This document shows, piece after piece, positions 1 through 7,247 of a DNA stretch of 9,665 bases. Each line of letters begins with the position of its first letter. Within the stretch, counting starts at the first letter, position 1. Source of the DNA: an uncultured Akkermansia sp. (GTDB lineage Bacteria; Verrucomicrobiota; Verrucomicrobiia; Verrucomicrobiales; Akkermansiaceae); contig CAJGCY010000096.1 in the NCBI GenBank assembly GCA_904501955.1, forward strand, positions 1 through 9,665, read 5' to 3'. Below the pieces are notes generated by a model. It was not told where the DNA came from and made no database searches. It saw nothing but the letters and a program-made list of their open reading frames with translations. The position numbers and the translations under genes are program-made.

Positions 1-300
1 ATGGCCACAAAAATAAATGCGAACCCCGGAGGGGTGGTATATAATGGCGAGGACCGTAGCGAAGCGGAGCTCCGAGCCGGGGTGGCGCGTGTCTTTTTGT
101 TGTTAATGAGTTGCGGGTATTGCAAATCGCCACAAAAACACCAAATACACAAAGCATCGCATTCTGTCGGCCTCCACTCTGTCGCTATCGCTCCGTCGCT
201 CCGGGCTCGAATATTAGGGTGGGAGCCTAACGGTGGTTTCGTCGCTGCGCGACTCCACCACCGGCTACTGTCTTTCGCCCCTATCGGGGCTTAAAATTCC
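1..300. repeat. Gene-free edge region with clustered GC-rich palindromes
   Basis: I see no credible gene here. An open frame of 97 codons runs from base 1, but it crosses several inverted repeats and its product has no recognisable features. Visible structures are ACCCC-GGA-GGGGT at 23-35, the perfect palindrome CGGAGCTCCG at 65-74, a two-tier hairpin at 231-263 (CGGTGGT pairs with ACCACCG, and inside it GTCGC pairs with GCGAC), and GCCCC-TATC-GGGGC at 277-290. Hairpins packed like this in non-coding DNA resemble a dispersed palindromic repeat family. Copy number elsewhere in the genome cannot be judged from this window. Confidence 0.55.
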
Positions 301-335
301 GCTCGCTTCGCTCGCCAACTTCCGATTTATCGAGC
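286..335 (+). repeat. Dispersed repeat arm, inverted copy at the right end
   Basis: The segment holds GGGGCT (286-291), AATTCCGCTCGCT (295-307) and TTCCGATTTATCGAGC (320-335). The same three blocks occur in the same order on the opposite strand at 9601-9662. This copy is shorter by about 13 bases between the second and third blocks. It also contains the direct repeat CGCTCGC-TT-CGCTCGC. The two copies face each other across the whole window. Bases 336-421, between this arm and the terminator, hold nothing I can recognise. Confidence 0.75.
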
Positions 336-421
336 GGTAGGAGAGCTAAACCATAAACAAAGCCCCGTTGGATGGCTGGATGCCTTTGCGTTAAATCCGC
401 GGGCACTTGTGGGGACGAGTC

Positions 422-456
422 AAAAAACTGCCTCCGACGGTGGCGTCGGAGGCAGT
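422..456 (-). terminator. Rho-independent terminator of the pilus-like operon
   Basis: A perfect 12-bp stem (ACTGCCTCCGAC at 427-438 with GTCGGAGGCAGT at 445-456) encloses a 6-base loop. Read on the minus strand it is followed by a run of six T (complement of 422-427). It starts 27 bases past the secretin stop codon, the expected place for the operon's end. There is no T run in the plus direction, so it works one way only. Confidence 0.93.
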
Positions 457-483
457 CAAAATTACCTATGAACCGGGATGAGG

Positions 484-3249
484 TTAGGGGTTAGCCAGAC
501 CGTCATCGGGGAAGAGGCTCGGCGTGGTGGAGCCGGCAGTGGGGGCATCACTGGTGCCGAGGTCGCGGAGGCGGGTCGGCTTGCCCGTCGGGTCAATCTT
601 CTCAGCGGTTACGAAGATCATCAGGTTCTTACGAACGTGAGACTCAGCGTTGCTGCGGAAGAAGCGGCCGATGAGGGGCAGGTCACCGAATACGGGCACC
701 TTGTCCTCTACCTTCTGCACGTTATCCTCAATCATACCACCGATTGCGATGGTGTGACCATCGTAAATGCAGGGGTTGGAGTTGATGTAACGGCGGCTGA
801 AGATGGGCATATCGATGCGGTTCTCCGTGAGGGTGATGTGCTCGATCTGGTTCTCGTTAGCGATACCTGCGGTGATGGGGGAGCCGTAGTTCACGAAGCC
901 CTCGAAGTTCACGACGCGGATTTCGAAGTGGTTGAACTTGATGATGTCGTTGCCATCTTCCTCGTCCACCTTAAAGCGCATGACGATACCAACTTCTTCA
1001 ACAGCCCACTCGGAGGGGTTAGCCGGGGATGCGATGGGCATACCGCCGCCACCCCAGTTGCCGTTGTCGTTGTTGTTGTTGTTGCCCCAGTTGCCGCCGC
1101 CACCGCCGGAGCTGATGTCCGGAGCATCGTAAGCGGAGGGGTAGATGAAGCGACGAATCACCTCAATCTTGGCGCAACCGTTGTCGCCGTTCTGGTCACT
1201 TGCCAACGGATCGGGATCCGGGGTGTACTCAAGCTCACCGGGGCGGGCTACCAAGCTCGGAGCGGACATGATGTCCACACCCTTCTTCTGAGACAGACCA
1301 CGCATGATCATCTGGAAGGAGCCGGAGTCATAAATGCCGGAGAGGGAGAGGATGCCGGGAGCTGCAGTCTTAGCGGTGTTGCTGGCGGCGGAACCGGAGG
1401 CCACGAGGGCATCCATGGAGCTGCCGGACAGAGCGCCGCGGCCGGAACGAAGGCCACCCGTCATCAGACCGTCCGTAATCACGTCCTGATTGTAGTCCGT
1501 GAAGGTGGAGGTGGAGGAAATCGGCCAGGTGCCGTTGTTGCGGTTGTTGTTGACGTAAGCGGAACCACCGGACTGAGCGAAGTCACGGAAGTAGCGGTCG
1601 GTGGTGGCATTGTAGCCGTTTACACCGCCGAGGTAGGTTGTGCCGTTGTTGGAAACGGAGAAGGGATTGACCACCCAGTCGAAGCTGAGCTCCTCCTCGT
1701 TAGTCTGAGATACCTCAACGAAGCGAGCGCTCACCTTGATCATCTGGGGCATCTTGCGGCGGTACTCGTTCACCACTTCCTCAACGGAGTCAAGGTTGTC
1801 AGCGGTGTTCTCCACCGTCAGCATGCCGGTGCGGGGGGAGTACTGGGCGCTGGCACCCTTCGGGAAAGATACACCTGCTGCACGCAGAGCAGCAATGGCG
1901 TCCACCTTGGGTACACGTACCTTCGGGCCATCCTCGAACCCTTCCTCATCATCATCGGATTCCTCATCGGAGCCCACTACGAAGAAGTCACGGGATACCT
2001 TCCAACGACGCTTGAACATGCGCTCAATGCCTGCACCCGTCTGGTATACCACAATGCCGGTGTCCTCCACGCGGTACTGGCAACCGGACTGGTCGCAAAT
2101 CATCTGGAGAAGTTCCTGACCCGTTACGCCGGAAACCTTGAGGCGAGCAACCATCGGAGTGGCTGCCGGAGCCGGTGCGGCTTCGGTCTCCTCCTCTTCC
2201 TCCTCTTCCTCTTCGTCCTCTTCATCGGAGGAGTCATCAGATGCTACGGCGGGGGCGCTTACGGGGCGCTCAAAGCGGAAGTTAATCTGCACGCCGCTCT
2301 TGCGAGCCTCACCGCGCAGGAAGTCGAGGGCGTCCTCAATGGCGGTGTCCTCAAAGTTAACGTTGTTGATTTGCATCTTGCTCAGGTTCTGAGCATTGGC
2401 AATCTGACGCTCGGAGTGTACCACAGGCACCTCACCACCGGAAAGCTCAATGTCCGGAAGGTCATCACCGGAAGTGATTACCCAAGTCTTGTCCACGTCT
2501 GCAAGAGCCTGTGCACGCACGGCGTTGCGGGCGTTGCGGTAGTAGTTCATGCGACGCTTGGCAACAGCCTCCTGACCATTGCGGGCAGCGGAGTTGTACG
2601 GGTCAATCTTCAGAACAGCGGCGAAAGTCTTGTCTGCCTCGTCGAACTTGCCCAAATCATAGTAACCCCAACCGAGCTCCAGCAAACGCTGTACCTCCTC
2701 CACGTCCTTCACGTGAGCAGGGGTAAGAGCGGGGTTGTTGCGAACGGGGTCGCGGAGCAGGGAAAGCTCCTTGCGGGCACGCTTGTTGTTCGGGTCGCGC
2801 TTGAGGACGTCGAGCAAGAGCTGCTCAGCCTCGTCGTAACGGCCGACCTTGGAGTACTCGATGGCAACGGCAATGGAGGCATCACCGATTACCTGTACGA
2901 TGTACTCGCGCAGGCAGTTGGTGGCCGGACCCTGCGGAAGGGTCTTCCAAGCGGCTTTGTACTTCTCAAGAGCTACCGTGTACTTGCCCTCTGCGTAGGC
3001 GGTGCGGCCTTCCTGCAGAAGTACGCGGGCTTTGTTTTCCTCAGCCTTGCGACGGGCGGTTTCTTGGGCGATAAGGCTGTTCTGAGCGGAGGGCTGACCG
3101 GCATAAACAGCGGTCGGACCTACCTCGCTCGTTCCGGCAGCCGTAGTGGTGCTGATGTAGCCATCCGTAGCCTGCGCAAAGGGGCAGGTGAAGGCAAGTG
3201 CAGCAATCACCGCGGCGGTTTTCGAGTGAATGAGAGGTGCGTGGTTCAT
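484..3249 (-). CDS. Amuc_1098-family pilus-like outer-membrane secretin with N-terminal TPR region
   Basis: Secretins are multimeric outer-membrane channels (PilQ in type IV pili, GspD in type II secretion). This 921-residue protein has a signal peptide (about 1-27, cleavage after AQA), a helical TPR-like region (about 72-235, with repeats such as GKYTVALEKYKAAW and GKFDEADKTFAAVLKIDP), secretin N-type domains (about 290-500) and a C-terminal secretin domain (about 500-885). The strongest signatures are SAPSLVARPG at 662-671, FEGFVNYG at 782-789, VPVFGDLPLIGRFFRS at 851-866 and NLMIFVTAEKI at 875-885. Two acidic tracts (337-355 and 428-440) interrupt the N domains, and a Gly/Asn/Trp-rich tract sits at 714-736. 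The ATG at 3249 fits the signal peptide; no Shine-Dalgarno is visible. It is the last operon gene, 105 bases after its neighbour, with a promoter candidate of its own. The secretin call is firm; the pilus or secretion substrate is unknown. Confidence 0.93.
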   Translation of the reverse strand: MNHAPLIHSKTAAVIAALAFTCPFAQATDGYISTTTAAGTSEVGPTAVYAGQPSAQNSLIAQETARRKAEENKARVLLQEGRTAYAEGKYTVALEKYKAAWKTLPQGPATNCLREYIVQVIGDASIAVAIEYSKVGRYDEAEQLLLDVLKRDPNNKRARKELSLLRDPVRNNPALTPAHVKDVEEVQRLLELGWGYYDLGKFDEADKTFAAVLKIDPYNSAARNGQEAVAKRRMNYYRNARNAVRAQALADVDKTWVITSGDDLPDIELSGGEVPVVHSERQIANAQNLSKMQINNVNFEDTAIEDALDFLRGEARKSGVQINFRFERPVSAPAVASDDSSDEEDEEEEEEEEETEAAPAPAATPMVARLKVSGVTGQELLQMICDQSGCQYRVEDTGIVVYQTGAGIERMFKRRWKVSRDFFVVGSDEESDDDEEGFEDGPKVRVPKVDAIAALRAAGVSFPKGASAQYSPRTGMLTVENTADNLDSVEEVVNEYRRKMPQMIKVSARFVEVSQTNEEELSFDWVVNPFSVSNNGTTYLGGVNGYNATTDRYFRDFAQSGGSAYVNNNRNNGTWPISSTSTFTDYNQDVITDGLMTGGLRSGRGALSGSSMDALVASGSAASNTAKTAAPGILSLSGIYDSGSFQMIMRGLSQKKGVDIMSAPSLVARPGELEYTPDPDPLASDQNGDNGCAKIEVIRRFIYPSAYDAPDISSGGGGGNWGNNNNNDNGNWGGGGMPIASPANPSEWAVEEVGIVMRFKVDEEDGNDIIKFNHFEIRVVNFEGFVNYGSPITAGIANENQIEHITLTENRIDMPIFSRRYINSNPCIYDGHTIAIGGMIEDNVQKVEDKVPVFGDLPLIGRFFRSNAESHVRKNLMIFVTAEKIDPTGKPTRLRDLGTSDAPTAGSTTPSLFPDDGLANP

Positions 3250-3261
3250 GGTAATGCATTA

Positions 3262-3290
3262 TTTATGACAGAAATCTGTCCACTTGTAAA
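3262..3290 (-). promoter_or_regulatory. Candidate internal promoter for the secretin gene with overlapping palindrome
   Basis: On the minus strand TTTACA (3285-3290, five of six to the -35 consensus) is separated by 17 bases from CATAAA (3262-3267, four of six to -10). That places a start about 7 bases beyond the -10, giving a very short leader before the ATG at 3249. GACAGA-AA-TCTGTC (3267-3280) fills most of the spacer and touches the -10, a typical operator position. A second, perfect TTGACA lies further upstream (3309-3314), but its best -10 partner, TACTTT at 15-base spacing, is poor. Confidence 0.5.
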
Positions 3291-3354
3291 GTAAACATTT
3301 CAAAAAACTGTCAATTATTGGTGTTTTTTTGTGACTTTCGGTCGCTGGTTAGGG

Positions 3355-4440
3355 TTATTTTGCAGCTTTGGGGGCTGTTACTTCATTTTTTGCTCCTTCA
3401 ATGAGGATTTGGGAGCTTCCGTCATCGTTCGTTGCTACTACCTTGCAGCGGGTGTCAGTGGTGCCCGGCAGGGTGAATGTAGCGCCGAGTAGAACCTCTA
3501 CCGTTTCACCCTTTTTCGGACCTGCGGTCACGGTCAGGGTTACAGTAGTGTCCTGTACTTTTTTGCGGTTTTTCTTGCCGTGTGGTACGAAGAAGCCGTT
3601 CTCCTCACCCTTTTGCGGGTTTTTGGTATCCAGCACGGTGATGCCACCCTCCGGACCGGTCTTAATTTCAACCAGTTTGTAGCGGTCGGGCTCAGCAGCA
3701 GTCATGCCGAAGGTGTCGCCGGGTTTTACACCCTCTTTGGTGAGGGCTTTGATGGGAGAGGTATCATCTTTCTTGGCGAAGACTTTGATGGTGATGGACT
3801 CCGCCTTCTCGACGTATTCAATCTCCATGGTTTCCACGTGCAGGTAGGCGTGTGAGCTCTTCTTGCCCACGGTAGCCAGCTTCACGTATGCCGTGTCTGC
3901 CAGGCTGGGGGCGGAGGCAGCGTCATTGGGCTTGGTGCCTGCGGTGAATTCTTCTTGGTTGGAGAAGCCGTCGCCATCGCTGTCCATGGTGAGGCCTGCG
4001 GAGGAGCAGAGGGCGTCCGCCAAGCCGTTGTTGATGAACCATACGTTCGGCACACCGGCGTGAATCTCCGTGGCTTTTTCATCATAGATGTCCATGATGA
4101 CGTTCTTTTTCTCCGCAGCAATGCCTACTTGCCAGAGCTCCGGTGCCTGCATGAGCGGGGAGACGCGGGGCTTGTTTTTGTCCGGTGAAGCATCTGCGAC
4201 CGTGTGTGCGCTCATGTGGTCGAGTGCTTGTTTGCCATCTTTAGCCAAGCCGATGTTTTTGAGCTGCTTTTTGCATTCATCTGCTTGGTCTTTGATGTAA
4301 GCGGTATCACCGGCGCGGGGGGCGGTTTTCTTACCTGCGGGAGTGTCCGGCATCAGGAAGTAGCCCAGGGCGGCAGTGATGACGCCGGCAGCAATGCCGG
4401 AGATGAGAATGCCTTTACCTAAATCCGTTTGAGAGGCCAT
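3355..4440 (-). CDS. Amuc_1099-family pilus-like protein, single membrane span with a calcium-type loop
   Basis: A 361-residue protein placed between the PilO-like and secretin genes, the slot of PilP in pilus operons and comparable to GspC in type II systems. Residues 10-30 form one membrane span after a short N-terminus, so the bulk should be periplasmic. Residues 153-164 (DSDGDGFSNQEE) match the DxDxDGxxNxxE calcium-loop pattern, followed by FTAGTKPND, a form common in verrucomicrobial extracellular proteins. Two beta-rich segments follow (about 195-275 and 298-352), separated by a basic patch HGKKNRKK (288-295). There is no lipobox, unlike classical PilP; a membrane-anchored two-part protein is closer to GspC in layout. 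The family call rests mainly on gene order and topology. The start ATG is 31 bases after the upstream stop, with no Shine-Dalgarno. Stop is TAA. Confidence 0.75.
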   Translation of the reverse strand: MASQTDLGKGILISGIAAGVITAALGYFLMPDTPAGKKTAPRAGDTAYIKDQADECKKQLKNIGLAKDGKQALDHMSAHTVADASPDKNKPRVSPLMQAPELWQVGIAAEKKNVIMDIYDEKATEIHAGVPNVWFINNGLADALCSSAGLTMDSDGDGFSNQEEFTAGTKPNDAASAPSLADTAYVKLATVGKKSSHAYLHVETMEIEYVEKAESITIKVFAKKDDTSPIKALTKEGVKPGDTFGMTAAEPDRYKLVEIKTGPEGGITVLDTKNPQKGEENGFFVPHGKKNRKKVQDTTVTLTVTAGPKKGETVEVLLGATFTLPGTTDTRCKVVATNDDGSSQILIEGAKNEVTAPKAAK

Positions 4441-4471
4441 AATCAGAAATGATTCGTGGTGTGAGAGTTAA

Positions 4472-5374
4472 TTAAGAGAAGTAGACGGCTTCAACAATCA
4501 GGTTGACGCGGATGGTCTCCTCCGGTTTGCCAACCTTGCGGTCAGCAATGGTGGTGGGGCCTTCTGCGTTGTTGGCGAAGGGGTCACTGTAGGGGTCTAC
4601 AGAGCCGTAGGTGTTGTTGCTCATCATGTTGATGCCGCGAATGATGAAGAAGAACTTCTCCTTTTCGTTGCTGCCTTTGCCCTCCAGAATGGAGTTGAGC
4701 ACCTGCGTGACGGGGGCGGTGTATTCCTGCCCCACGGGAATTTCACCGCGCTTGACGGTGAAGCTCAGCTCAATGAGCAAGGGGGTGGTCTCTTCCTCCG
4801 CCTCTGTGTTCGGCACGGCCTCGCAGTACATGCGGTCCAAGGAGACGGCACCGGCATTCACCACGTAGCCTGCCAGGGTCTTAGCAGCTGCAAGCTGGTA
4901 GAGCAGGTAAGGCGTGGTGGTGGTGGTGGCGGCGTCGTTACGCTCGTTGTAGTTGCGGTCTAAACCGAAGGTGAACCCCTCCGGGTCATCCAGGCGGCAG
5001 CCGGCGGCGTTGGCCATTTCCACAAAGGAAGCGCGGGCTTTTTTCAGGAAATCCGGTTTGAAGTTTGTTTCTTTCTTGATGGCATCTTCCGTCAGTGCCT
5101 TGCAGGTTTTGGCGTAGACGCTCAGGTCCTCTTCCAGCGGGCGAAGGCTGCGCTGAATGGCAGTTGTCTGCTTGTTGAGCAGCTCGCGGGTTTCAGCTTT
5201 GGCGGGCAGGGGAGATTTGACGATTTTCTCCATCTTGGAGTCAGCCTCGTTAATCTTCTTCACCGTGTCTTGCAGTGCGCCGCGCTGCAGGAATCCATAC
5301 GTTGCGCAGCCGGCGAAGGCAAACGCAAAGATGGTGGTAAGGGTGAACGCGCGCTTGTTTTCAAAAAGACTCAT
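4472..5374 (-). CDS. Amuc_1100-family pilus-like protein (PilO/GspM-like)
   Basis: This 300-residue protein corresponds by position and layout to Amuc_1100, the A. muciniphila protein known for TLR2 signalling. Residues 9-30 form a hydrophobic N-terminal span, about 34-100 is a charged, probably coiled-coil stretch, and about 108-300 is a mixed alpha/beta region. The C-terminal strand IRVNLIVEAVYFS (288-300) resembles the end of Amuc_1100 as I remember it. Known structures relate Amuc_1100 to PilO, PilN and EpsM/GspM, inner-membrane proteins with periplasmic ferredoxin-like folds. The protein is slightly shorter than the 317-residue Amuc_1100 and lacks its Ala/Pro-rich insertion. A cysteine at 23 follows FAG, giving a weak lipobox that Amuc_1100 appears to lack. 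A five-threonine run (150-154) comes from a simple trinucleotide tract. It lies 33 bases after the PilM-PilN gene and should be co-transcribed. Confidence 0.82.
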   Translation of the reverse strand: MSLFENKRAFTLTTIFAFAFAGCATYGFLQRGALQDTVKKINEADSKMEKIVKSPLPAKAETRELLNKQTTAIQRSLRPLEEDLSVYAKTCKALTEDAIKKETNFKPDFLKKARASFVEMANAAGCRLDDPEGFTFGLDRNYNERNDAATTTTTPYLLYQLAAAKTLAGYVVNAGAVSLDRMYCEAVPNTEAEEETTPLLIELSFTVKRGEIPVGQEYTAPVTQVLNSILEGKGSNEKEKFFFIIRGINMMSNNTYGSVDPYSDPFANNAEGPTTIADRKVGKPEETIRVNLIVEAVYFS

Positions 5375-5407
5375 AATCTAGTGTTAGTTAAAGGTTGCGG
5401 TGTTGGC

Positions 5408-7207
5408 TTACTCTTCGTTTTTGCGGAGCTCGGGGATGCCCTGTTGGTATTCGTCGCTCAGCGGCAGAATCATGTGGAATGTCTTGAGGTAATCCAGACC
5501 GGAGTTGGCAGAGCTATCATCATTGATGATTTGCACGTGCTTGTCCTTATTGGCCACGTCTTTGTTGAAGAACTTCAGCCCGGCCATCTTCTCGTACGCG
5601 TTGCGCAGGGCTACCTCTTCACTGGCGAGGCAATAGCCCTTGATGTAAATGGCGTTGATTGTGGCTACTTCCGGATTCAGCGCACCGATGGCGGATACGC
5701 CATTGGCGGCAGCCTGAGCGAAGAGGCGCCCGTGCTTGGTGCCGGATTCATTCTTCTGGTCAATGGTGGGGTCCTCCGCATAGATGGGCTCTATCTGGGT
5801 GAACCAGAACTTGTAGGAGGTGCCGGTTGCTGCCAAGCCGCGGATGATGTCCGTGTAGGCCGTGCGCTGGTTGTAGAGGGCTGCTACCGTCTCAAAGCGT
5901 GAAAGGCTCTCCGTGTAGGCCGCCTCGGCTTTGCTGACGGCATCTGCCTGGGTGGTAAGAGCCTTCAGGTCGCGGTTGGCGTCTGCAAGTGCTTTTTCCG
6001 CATCTGCCAGTTTGGAGTTGGTCATGAACACGAAGCCTGCTGCACCTGCCAGGGCAATAAGGCCGCCGGCGATGATCTTGGGCAGCATTTGCAGCTCGGC
6101 GCGGTCTTTACCTACGCTGGTGGGTACCAAGTCAATGGAGAATGCGCCCACCTTGGCGCCGGTAACGGCGGCACCTGCGACGGGGCCCAAGCAGAGGGCA
6201 TCCATGCCCAAGGCCTCCTCATCCACCTTGGCGCCGATGCTGAATGCATTCAGCGGGTTGAGGTATTCCACCGGGATGTTCAGTGCGCTCTGCAAGAACT
6301 CCACAGCATAGGGCAGGCGAGCGCCGCCACCGCAAATGTATGCCTTGGTGGGGGCAGTGCCTTTGTACTGAGCGCGGTAGTGGTTGATGGTGCGCTGTAC
6401 CTCGGAGCTGAGGCGCCCCATGGCGTTGCGGATGGTGGTGGCCAGTGCGGCATCCTGCTCAGGCAGGTTGTCCGTGAAACCATTGCCCAAGGATACCATG
6501 CCGGACTCCAGCTTGAGGCGCTCTGCATCACAGAAGCTCATGTTGAACTCACGAGCGATGGAGTTTGTGATGAAGGAGCCTGCTGCGGTGACGGAGCGTG
6601 TGAAGAAGCGCTCACCCTCCGCGAAGAGGATGTCCGTGGTCTTGGCACCGATGTCGAGGATGATGACGGAATCCTCCGCGTCATCCGGGTAACTGATGCG
6701 GTATGCGTTGTACAGGGAGGTGATGGAGCAGTCCACGCTGCGGGTGCGCAGGGAGTTGCCCTCCACCTGCTCGTTCAGGTTGTCCAGTACGTCTTTCTTA
6801 ATGGCCACGAGCAGAACTTCCTGCTCGCCTTCCTCACGCTCACCCAGTACCTGGTAGGAGTAGACGATGTCCTCAATGGGGAAGGGAATGTGCTGCTGTG
6901 CTTCATACCCTACCTGCTCGGAGATGTCATCCATGTCCAGAGCGGGCAGTTTGATGAAGCGCATGAATACTTGTTGCCCGGAAACGACGTTGCGCACGTC
7001 GCTTCCCTTTACTTTCAGTTCCGTGACCAGCTCGCTGATGGCGTTGCTTACGTAATCCATGCGCATGCCTTCCTCCACCGGGTCAAGGAGCACGTCCTTG
7101 CGGGCATAGCGAGAGAGCGCATAGCCCTTGCCGGCAGGTGTGAAGACGCCCATGGTGACGCTCTGTGCGCCTATCTCAAGGGCTACGGTTGTTTTATATT
7201 CAGCCAT
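5408..7207 (-). CDS. Amuc_1101-family PilM-PilN fusion protein of the pilus-like complex
   Basis: Residues 1-340 are a PilM-type actin-like ATP-binding domain. Phosphate loop 1 is ALEIGAQSV (9-17), loop 2 is LDIGAKTTDI (184-193), and the adenosine-side motif is CGGGARLPY (292-300); QVGYEAQQHIPFPIEDIVYSY (98-118) is also characteristic of PilM. At 356-362 FSIDLVP resembles the short N-terminal motif of PilN that docks into PilM. It is followed by a membrane span (about 377-396), a coiled coil (about 397-440) and a periplasmic alpha/beta domain to 599. At 599 residues the protein is far longer than stand-alone PilM (about 350) and matches the plan of GspL. The reading frame is uninterrupted, so this is a true fusion and not a misread join. 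PilM normally sits on the cytoplasmic face and links the ATPase side to the periplasmic complex. No PilN gene is seen elsewhere in the window. ATG start, no Shine-Dalgarno. Confidence 0.9.
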   Translation of the reverse strand: MAEYKTTVALEIGAQSVTMGVFTPAGKGYALSRYARKDVLLDPVEEGMRMDYVSNAISELVTELKVKGSDVRNVVSGQQVFMRFIKLPALDMDDISEQVGYEAQQHIPFPIEDIVYSYQVLGEREEGEQEVLLVAIKKDVLDNLNEQVEGNSLRTRSVDCSITSLYNAYRISYPDDAEDSVIILDIGAKTTDILFAEGERFFTRSVTAAGSFITNSIAREFNMSFCDAERLKLESGMVSLGNGFTDNLPEQDAALATTIRNAMGRLSSEVQRTINHYRAQYKGTAPTKAYICGGGARLPYAVEFLQSALNIPVEYLNPLNAFSIGAKVDEEALGMDALCLGPVAGAAVTGAKVGAFSIDLVPTSVGKDRAELQMLPKIIAGGLIALAGAAGFVFMTNSKLADAEKALADANRDLKALTTQADAVSKAEAAYTESLSRFETVAALYNQRTAYTDIIRGLAATGTSYKFWFTQIEPIYAEDPTIDQKNESGTKHGRLFAQAAANGVSAIGALNPEVATINAIYIKGYCLASEEVALRNAYEKMAGLKFFNKDVANKDKHVQIINDDSSANSGLDYLKTFHMILPLSDEYQQGIPELRKNEE

Positions 7208-7247
7208 ATACTTATGAGTAAGTTAAAAAAGTGTGGGTGACAGAAGC

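Noticed and set aside
1..294. 97-codon open frame from the first base
   Set aside because: It crosses several hairpins and repeat blocks, its start coincides with the window edge, and the product has no recognisable features. It is more likely repeat DNA than a gene.
478..3294. Plus-strand open frame of 938 codons
   Set aside because: It is the codon-aligned antisense of the secretin gene, with a composition full of Val, Gly and His and no recognisable domain. It follows from codon bias in the real gene.
7210..7223. Small inverted repeat ACTTA-TGAG-TAAGT just before the pilM start
   Set aside because: Only 5 AT-rich base pairs. It could mask the start codon, but this is too weak to annotate.
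6089..7240. Plus-strand open frame of 383 codons, and a similar one of 210 codons at 5270-5902
   Set aside because: Both are antisense to the PilM-PilN gene, whose motifs and domains are clear on the minus strand.
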